Shown: positions 57,201-64,000 of the stretch, piece by piece
How positions within the stretch are numbered: the first letter of the stretch is position 1
Layout of the letters: the number at the start of each line of letters is the position of its first letter
Assembly (NCBI GenBank): GCA_964019135.1
Contig: OZ025263.1
Span: forward strand, 36,310,133-36,374,132
Reading direction: 5' to 3'
DNA from: Arenicola marina
Taxonomy: Eukaryota; Annelida; Polychaeta; Arenicolidae
DNA length: 64,000 bases
The notes under the pieces: generated by a model
What the model saw: only the letters and a program-made list of their open reading frames with translations
What the model was told of the DNA's origin: nothing
The model's database searches: none
Program-made: the position numbers and the translations under genes

Positions 57201-60200
57201 GGGGGTCCAGTGTATAGGGGTCTGGAAGGGCGGGGGGTCTAGTGTATAGGGGTCTGGAAGGGCGGGGGTCCTGTGTATAGGGGGCTGGAAGGGCGGGGGT
57301 CCAGTGTATAGGGGCCGGGAAGGGCGGGGGTCCAGTGTATAGGGGTCTGGAAGGGCGGGGGGTCCAGTGTATAGGGGTCTGGAAGGGCAGTGGGGCCAGT
57401 GTATAGGGGTCTGGAAGGGCGGGGGATCCAGTGTATAGGGGCCGGGAAGGGCGGGGGTCCAGTGTATAGGGGTCTGGAAGGGCGGGGGATCCAGTGTATA
57501 GGGGGCTGGAAGGGCGGGGGGTCCAGTGTATAGGGGTCTGGAAGGGCGGGGGGTCTAGTGTATAGGGGTCTGGAAGGGCGGGGGATCCAGTGTATAGGGG
57601 TCTGGAAGGGCGGGGGTCCTGTGTATAGGGGGCTGGAAGGGCGGGGGGTCCTGTGTATAGGGGTCTGGAAGGGCGGGGGTCCAGTGTATAGGGGCCGGGA
57701 AGGGCGGGGGTCCAGTGTATAGGGGTCGGGAAGGGCGGGGGATCCAGTGTATAGGGGGCTGGAAGGGCGGGGGATCCAGTGTATAGGGGTCTGGAAGGGC
57801 GGAAGTCCAGTGTATAGGGGCCGGGAAGGGCGGGGGGTCCAGTGTATAGGGGTCTGGAAGGGCGGGGGGTCTAGTGTATAGGGGTCTGGAAGGGCGGGGG
57901 TCCAGTGTATAGGGGCCGGGAAGGGCGGGGGGTCCAGTGTATAGGGGTCTGGAAGGGCGGGCGGTCCTGTGTATAGGGGTCTGGAAGGGCGGGGTGTCCA
58001 GTGTATAAGGGTCGGGAAGGGCGGGGGGTCCAGTGTATAGGGGTCTGGAAGGGCGGGGGGTCTAGTGTATAGGGGTCTGGAAGGGCGGGGGTCCAGTGTA
58101 TAGGGGTCGGGAGGGGCCGGGGGTCCTGTGTATAGGGGTGTGGAAGGGCGGGGGGTCCAGTGTATAGGGGTCTGGAAGGGCGGGGGGTCTAGTGTGTAGG
58201 GGTCTGGAAGGGCGGGGGGTCCACTGTATAGGGTCTGGAAGGGCGGGGGTCTAGTGTATAGGGGTCTGGAAGGGCGGGGGGTCCAATGTAGAAGGGTCTG
58301 GAAGGGCGGGGGGTCCAATGTATAGAGGTCTGCAAGGGCGGGGGGTCCAGTGTATAGGGGTCTGAAAGGGCGGGGGGTCCAGTGTATAGGGGTCGGGAAG
58401 GGCGGGGGTCCAGTGTATAGGGGTCTGGAAGGGCGGGGGGTCCGGTGTAAAGGGGTCTGCAAGGGCGGGGGGTCCAGTGTATAGGGGTCTGGAAGGGCGG
58501 GGGTCCAGTGTATAGGGGTCGGGAAGGGCGGGGGGTCCAGTGTATAGGGGTCTGGAAGGGCGGGGGGTCCAGTGTATAGGGTTCTGGAAGGGCGGGGGGT
58601 CCAGTGTATAGGGGTCTGGAAGGGCGGGAGGTCCAGTGTATAGGGGTCTGGAAGGGCGGGGGGTCCAGTGTATAGGGGTCTGGAAGGGCGGGGGTCCAGT
58701 GTATAGGGGTCTGGAAGGGCGGGGGTCCAGTGTATAGGGGTCTGGAAGGGCGGGGGTCCAGTGTATAGGGGTCGGGAAGGGCGGGGGTTCCAGTGTATAG
58801 GGGTCTGGAAGGGCGGGGGGTCCAGTGTATAGGGGTCTGGAAGGGCGGGAGGGACCAGTGTATAGGGGTCTGGAAGGGCGGGGGGTCCAGTGTATAGGGG
58901 TCTGGAAGGGCGGAGAGCCCAGTGTATAGGGGTCTGGAAGGGCGGGGGGTCCAGTGTATAGGGGTCTGGAAGGGGGGGGGGTCCAGTGTATAGGGGTCTG
59001 GAAGGTCGGTGATGCCAGTGTATAGGGGTCTGGAAGGGCGGGGAGTCCAGTGTATAGGGGTCTGGAAGGGCGGGGGGTCCAGTGTATAGAGGTTCTGGAA
59101 GGGCGGGGGGTCCAGTGTATAGGGGTCTGGAAGGGCGGGGGAGGGATCCAGTGTATAGGGGTCTGGAAGGGCGGGGGGTCCAGTGTATAGGGGTCTGGAA
59201 GGGCGGGGGATCCAGTGTATAGGGGTCTGGAAGGGCGGGGGGGGGATCAAGTGTATAGGGGTCGGGAAGGGCGGGGGGTCCAGTGTATAGGGGTCTGGAA
59301 GGGCGGGGGGGGGATCCAGTGTATAGGGGTCTGGAAGGGCGGGGGATCCAGTGTATAGGGGTCTGGAAGGGCGGGGGTCCAGTGTATAGGGGTCTGGAAG
59401 GGCGGGGGGTCCAGTGTATAGGGGTCTGGAAGGGCGGCGGGGGGGGATCCAGTGTATAGGGGTCTGGAAGGGTGGGGGGTCCAGTGTATAGGGGTCTGGA
59501 AGGGCGGGGGATCCAGTGTATAGGGGTCTGGAAGGGCGGGGGTCCAGTGTATAGGGGCCGGGAAGGGCGGGGGGTCCAGTGTGTAGGGGTCTGGAAGGGC
59601 GGGGGTCCAGTGTATAGGGGCCGGGAAGGGCGGGGGTCCAGTGTATAGGGGTCTGGAAGGGCGGGGGATCCAGTGTATAGGGGTCTGGAAGGGCGGGGGT
59701 CCAGTGTATAGGGGCCGGGAAGGGCGGGGGGTCCAGTGTATAGGGGTCGGGAAGGGCGGGGGTCCAGTGTATAGGGGCCGGGAAGGGCGGGGGATCCAGT
59801 GTATAGGGGTCTGGAAGGGCGGGGGTCCAGTGTATAGGGGTCTGGAAGGGCGGGGGGTCCAGTGTATAGGGGTCTGGAAGGGCAGTGGGGCCAGTGTATA
59901 GGGGTCTGGAAGGGCGGGGGATCCAGTGTATAGGGGCCGGGAAGGGCGGGGGTCCAGTGTATAGGGGCCGGGAAGGGCGGGGGATCCAGTGTATAGGGGG
60001 CTGGAAGGGCGGGGGGTCCAGTGTATAGGGGCCGGGAAGGGCGGGGGTCCAGTGTATAGGGGCCGGGAAGGGCGGGGGATCCAGTGTATAGGGGGCTGGA
60101 AGGGCGGGGGATCCAGTGTATAGGGGTCTGGAAGGGCGGAGGTCCAGTGTATAGGGGCCGGGAAGGGCGGGGGGTCCAGTGTATAGGGGTCTGGAAGGGC

Positions 60201-62018
60201 GGGGGGTCTAGTGTATAGGGGTCTGGAAGGGCGGGGGTCCAGTGTATAGGGGCCGGGAAGGGCGGGGGGTCCAGTGTATAGGGGTCTGGAAGGGCGGGCG
60301 GTCCTGTGTATAGGGGTCTGGAAGGGCGGGGTGCCCTGTGTATAGGGGTCTGGAAGGGCGGGGTGTCCAGTGTATAGGGGTCGGGAAGGGCGGGGGGTCC
60401 AGTGTATAGGGGTCTGGAAGGGCGGGGGGTCTAGTGTATAGGGGTCTGGAAGGGCGGGGGTCCAGTGTATAGGGGTCGGGAAGGGCCGGGGGTCCTGTGT
60501 ATAGGGGTCTGGAAGGGCGGGGGGTCCAGTGTATAGGGGTCTGGAAGGGCGGGGGGTCTAGTGTGTAGGGGTCTGGAAGGGCGGGGGGTCCACTGTATAG
60601 GGTCTGGAAGGGCGGGGGTCTAGTGTATAGGGGTCTGGAAGGGCGGGGGGTCCAATGTAGAAGGGTCTGGAAGGGCGAGGGGTCCAATGTATAGAGGTCT
60701 GGAAGGGCGGGGGGTCCAGTGTATAGGGGTCTGAAAGGGCGGGGGGTCCAGTGTATAGGGGTCGGGAAGGGCGGGGGTCCAGTGTATAGGGGTCTGGAAG
60801 GGCGGGGGGTCCAGTGTAAAGGGGTCTGCAAGGGCGGGGGGTCCAGTGTATAGGGGTCTGGAAGGGCGGGGGTCCAGTGTATAGGGGTCGGGAAGGGCGG
60901 GGGGTCCAGTGTATAGGGGTCTGGAAGGGCGGGGGGTCCAGTGTATAGGGTTCTGGAAGGGCGGGGGGTCCAGTGTATAGGGGTCTGGAAGGGCGGGAGG
61001 TCCAGTGTATAGGGGTCTGGAAGGGCGGGGGGTCCAGTGTATATGGGGTCTGGAAGGGCGGGGGTCCAGTGTATAGGGGTCTGGAAGGGCGGGGGTCCAG
61101 TGTATAGGGGTCTGGAAGGGCGGGGGTCCAGTGTATAGGGGTTGGGAAGGGCGGGGGTTCCAGTGTATAGGGGTCTGGAAGGGCGGGGGGTCCAGTGTAT
61201 AGGGGTCTGGAAGGGCGGGAGGGACCAGTGTATAGGGGTCTGGAAGGGCGGGGGGTCCAGTGTATAGGGGTCTGGAAGGGCGGAGAGTCCAGTGTATAGG
61301 GGTCTGGAAGGGCGGGGGGTCCAGTGTATAGGGGTCTGGAAGGGGGGGGGTCCAGTGTATAGAGGTCTGGAAAGGCGATGGGGCCAGTGTATAGGGGTCT
61401 GGAAGGGCGGGGAGTCCAGTGTATAGAGGTCTGGAAGGGCGGGGGGTCCAGTGTATAGGGGTTCTGGAAGGGCGGGGGGTCCAGTGTATAGGGGTCTAGA
61501 AGGGCGGGGGAGGGATCCAGTGTATTGGGGTCTGGAAGGGCGGGGGGTCCAGTGTATAGGGGTCTGGAAGGGCGGGGGATCCAGTGTATAGGGGTCTGGA
61601 AGGGCGGGGGGGGGGATCCAGTGTATAGGGGTCGGGAAGGGCGGGGGGTCCAGTGTATAGGGGTCTGGAAGGGCGGGGGGGGGGATCCAGTGTATAGGGG
61701 TCTGGAAGCGCGGGGATCCAGTGTATAGGGGTCTGGAAGGGCGGGGGTTCCAGTGTATAGGGGTCTGGAAGGGCGGGGGTCCAGTGTATAGGGGTCTGGA
61801 AGGGCGGGGGGTCCAGTGTATAGGGGTCTGGAAGGGCGGCGGGGGGGGATCCAGTGTATAGGGGTCTGGAAGGGTGGGGGGTCCAGTGTATAGGGGTCTG
61901 GAAGGGCGGGGGATCCAGTGTATAGGGGTCTGGAAGGGCGGGGGATCCAGTGTATAGGGGTCTGGAAGGGCGGGGGGTCCAGTGTATAGGGGTCTGGAAG
62001 GGCGGGGGGGTCCAGTGT
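48237..62018 (+). repeat. Right part of the array, P-cassette-rich, 2.2-2.5-kb blocks
   Basis: The P cassette becomes dense here: 48660, 50204, 51499, 52660, 53798, 54492, 56009, 56703 and 59641. A rare pair, ccattgtatagg followed by gggactagtg, occurs at about 51121, 53577 and 55789, giving offsets of 2,456 and 2,212 bp. The D and B markers are absent, so this part has a different block structure from the middle. The last kilobase is mostly plain tctgg units rather than increasingly decayed ones. Confidence 0.8.
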
Positions 62019-62603
62019 CGATTTTTCATTTCGTGTCACTTTGGCTAAGTTCAGCGTCGTTGTCCCAAAATCTGTGTCGATGTCACTTTTTATGAGATTT
62101 TCACCTATTTTTTATTATAAAAAAAAAGACTTTTTGGGGGCAAGGAGTACTCTCTTTTGTTTGTAATGTAAGCTTGAACCGCCCCACCCATACCCCCTGT
62201 GGAAAGTCAGCATTGTCACTTTAAAAAGCGGAAATACAATTGTCTAAAGGTCCTGATATATTTATTTCAGACTATTTGCTGTTATGTAGATTTGATTAAT
62301 ATTGGGACATGGAAAAGAAAATAAAAATGCTCGCAAGGTGGAGAAACGTTAGGTCGTTAGGTGGCGCCACGGTGATCCCACCAATTACCTCAATAGCGCG
62401 CGTGGCTCCAGGCCCCTTTCACTTCCTACGAGAAGACGCGCCGTTATCTGTGACGTATTGCGCCATCTGGCGAATATGAACCTTCTCTGAGGGGAGGCAT
62501 TATTTTCCCAGGCTGGTTTTAAGTCTTGGCAACGGAGCTAAAACTGAAATCATGGGACAGCTACATATTTTCTTTCACATCGCTGCTTGAAAAACACCCA
62601 TAA
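62019..62603. other. Right flank of the array, nothing coding recognised
   Basis: About 585 bp of unique sequence, AT-rich at first (62020-62340, with an A9 run near 62119) and more GC-balanced after 62340. It contains a 10-bp palindrome GTGGCGCCAC (about 62361-62370) and a CTCF-like sequence TGCGCCATCTGGCG (62459-62472). Neither is a firm regulatory call. No coding frame of note is seen. Confidence 0.55.
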
Positions 62604-63140
62604 CAAGGGCCTGTAGCAGACGATTTACGCATTCAGACTGCAATGAAGCAATGGGTTGTTAGGAATAACTGTGTGCCTTATATGAATAGCCATCTTCGCA
62701 AAGCCATCAATGTAAAAAATATGCTGAGACGGAAGTTTGAGAAAGTGAGTATCCAAGAGAACTGGGAAAAATACAGACAGCCGAGGAATATGCGTCTACG
62801 GAAAGTAGGCATGCAAAAAGTGTATCAAGGGGACATACGAACGTTAAGAAATTTTGGAAAGACATTGATTGTAAAACCATTGACATCAAGAACAAATGCA
62901 AGCAGCCGAAACGTTATCCTGGACGATGGGGATGAAATAATATCAGATCCATCAAAAATAAGTGACATATGTAATGAATACCTCGTAGACGTTGCCAAAG
63001 ACATAGGCCAACAAGATGACATACCAGATGATCAACCAATAGACGAAACCCTTCTTTATCACAAAGACCATAAATCCGTTATGGCTATAAAGGGAGGTAA
63101 CCAAGGCACAACAGAAACTTTTAACTTAAGGTTAAAATAA
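62604..63140 (+). pseudogene. LINE ORF2 fragment 1: linker before the reverse transcriptase
   Basis: An open stretch of 178 codons; the first ATG is at 62643. It is basic and hydrophilic, including VVRNNCVPYMNSHLRKAI near the start and the acidic stretch DDIPDDQPIDETLLYHKDHK near the end. This style is usual for the segment between endonuclease and reverse transcriptase in CR1/Jockey-like elements. It ends at a TAA just where the reverse transcriptase should begin. Sequence resumes in another frame after 63145 with the first reverse transcriptase blocks missing, which points to an internal deletion at about 63125-63150. Confidence 0.75.
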
Positions 63141-63144
63141 TTAA

Positions 63145-63699
63145 AATAATGCATTTAACAAAAATCTGAAATACGCTGAAATCTTTAAGAAAAAGGAGAA
63201 ATTAGATAACTACAACTACAGGCCGGTAAGTGTTCTCCCCTGCATTTCAAAGATACATGAAAAAATATTGTGTGATCAGCTTATGTCCTTTATGGAACCC
63301 AGGTTATCACCCAGACTAGCTGGGTTTAGAAAGGGACACAGCTGTCAAAGGTCACTGATGCGCTTCGACTCATTAGATAATCTCTCCAAAGCATTCGATT
63401 GTCTTCCACACAGATTATTGATTACCAAGATGAACGCTTATGGCATCAGTAAACAATCTTGTTCGCTTGTTGCAAGTTATCTTACAAACCGCGAACAGAG
63501 GGTAAAATTAAGACATAATCGGAGAGAGTGGATTTCTCTCAAGAAAGGAGTACCACAGGGATCTGTTTTCGGCCCACATCTGTATAATATATTTACGAAT
63601 GACCTGCTAGTATCCACCTTACTGGAAACCGATAAGCATAACTATGCTGATGATAACACTGTGGCGGCTCAAGGTAAGGAGTTAACAGGGTTAAGGTAA
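63145..63699 (+). pseudogene. LINE ORF2 fragment 2: reverse transcriptase palm, deleted
   Basis: The frame opens after a TAA at 63142-63144 and reads FNKNLKYAEI, then NYRPVSVLPCISKI, then AGFRKGHSC. Motif A follows as NLSKAFDCLPH: the residue that is normally the catalytic Asp (DLSKAFD) is Asn (63379-63381), and about 15-20 residues before it seem to be missing. Motif B is GVPQGS (63547-63564) and motif C is YADD (63643-63654). The frame stops at 63697-63699. Motifs B and C are intact, but the motif A change and the deletion make it catalytically dead by inference. Confidence 0.85.
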
Positions 63700-63972
63700 C
63701 ACTAGAGAAGGCGTATAACGGAAAGAACAACGTGATTCACGGACAATTACATTAAAGTCAACCCACGTGAGGACCAAGCAATCTTGTTTGAGAGAAGAAA
63801 CGAACTAGGTAAGGATAGATCTTTTACGGTTTTTGGAACAGAACTGGCAGCGGAACAGGAAGTAACATTATTAGGAATTCAACTGGACTCCACTGGATTA
63901 AATTTCGGCAACGACATATCAATTTTACGCACAGAAATGCCGGCAGAAGCATTAGCTAGGGTGTCTAAATGA
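63700..63972 (+). pseudogene. LINE ORF2 fragment 3: region after the palm
   Basis: Just after the stop the reading continues in another frame (TLEKAYNGKN, about 63699-63729) and then returns to the earlier frame. There TGA at 63733-63735 stands where a Trp codon is expected. From 63736 it reads on as NYIKVNPREDQAILFERRNE and LLGIQLDSTGLNFGNDIS to a TGA at 63970-63972. The KVNP block and the LLGIQLD block are the usual post-palm segments of such reverse transcriptases. The window ends shortly after, so the 3' end and tail of the element are not visible. Confidence 0.75.
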
Positions 63973-64000
63973 ATGAATGTTGATAGTAAACTTATATTAT

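Larger units (their letters stand above)
6437..62018 (+). repeat. 55.6-kb G-rich 31/32-bp satellite array
   Basis: A continuous head-to-tail array of roughly 1,750 units. The unit is tataggggtctggaaggg, then c, five or six G, t or at, then ccagtg. Two positions carry most of the variation: the block after the first G run (tctgg, ccggg, ggctgg or tcggg) and the join before tcc (ggggggtcc and gggggatcc give 32 bp, gggggtcc gives 31 bp). Rarer variants include tcctgtg, tctagtg, gatcaagtg, gtaaagg and cagtggggcc. Every unit I read has the same orientation, and no transposon interrupts it. The array begins at tata after a T run and ends after tccagtg, so it holds a whole number of units. Apparent frames, up to 1,491 codons on the minus strand, are repeat products. 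Confidence 0.97.
62604..64000 (+). mobile_element. 5'-truncated, degenerate non-LTR retrotransposon (CR1/Jockey-like)
   Basis: This is the remains of the second reading frame of a LINE: the linker before reverse transcriptase, the reverse transcriptase palm with the GVPQGS and YADD motifs, and the region after the palm. The endonuclease end is missing: an in-frame TAA at 62601-62603 precedes the recognisable part. The copy has at least two internal deletions, frameshifts and premature stops, so it cannot make a working protein. It runs past the right edge. The motifs fit the CR1/Jockey group rather than L1 or RTE, which usually have a GxRQGCPLSP-type motif B. Exact family unknown. Confidence 0.85.

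Noticed and set aside
6437-62018. CRISPR array
   Set aside because: There are no spacers: units are contiguous and near-identical over their whole length, and the context is eukaryotic.
6437-62018. Telomeric repeat
   Set aside because: No TTAGGG-type hexamer or related short telomere unit is present; the 31/32-bp unit is of minisatellite type.

Overview
The window is eukaryotic, repeat-dominated DNA with no credible host protein-coding gene. The evidence is a nested set of long tandem arrays, a short terminal-inverted-repeat element and a decayed non-LTR retrotransposon whose reverse transcriptase looks like the CR1/Jockey group. That group is common in marine invertebrates and other animals, so a metazoan, perhaps a marine invertebrate, is the best guess. 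I cannot name the species or the chromosomal location.

Layout: (1) 1-806, a 20-bp minisatellite that runs off the left edge. (2) 807-1200, single-copy-looking spacer. (3) 1201-2506, a 23-bp minisatellite interrupted at about 2203-2448 by an AT-rich, hairpin-rich element with 18-bp imperfect terminal inverted repeats (a MITE-like insertion). (4) 2507-2730, spacer. (5) 2731-4757, a 32-bp minisatellite mixed with 36-bp units. (6) 4758-6436, spacer holding an 8-bp G-rich simple repeat, a GC-rich tRNA-derived (SINE-like) patch on the minus strand, and a short inverted-repeat cluster. (7) 6437-62018, the dominant feature: about 55.6 kb (roughly 1,750 units) of one G-rich 31/32-bp repeat, all in one orientation and with no inserted element seen. 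(8) 62019-62603, AT-richer spacer. (9) 62604-64000, a damaged LINE that continues past the right edge.

The 55.6-kb array is not random. Unit variants fall in a fixed order that recurs at kilobase scale. Marker variants recur with spacings of about 5.3, 3.9 and 3.0 kb in the middle, 2.2-2.5 kb near the right end, and a 1,872-bp near-identical tandem copy on the left. Several of the differences between copies equal about five whole units (157-159 bp), as expected from unequal exchange or similar in-register recombination. This is a higher-order repeat organisation like that of centromeric or subtelomeric satellites, here built from a short GC-rich unit.

The long open frames in the array are a by-product of the unit: the C-rich strand of the consensus has no stop codon in any frame, and 32 bp is not a multiple of 3, so translation gives a 32-residue proline-rich period. 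I treat them as non-genes. The points most worth following up are the higher-order structure, the strand-asymmetric G-quadruplex potential, the GC-box-like core in nearly every unit, and the clustering of several unrelated minisatellites beside the array.
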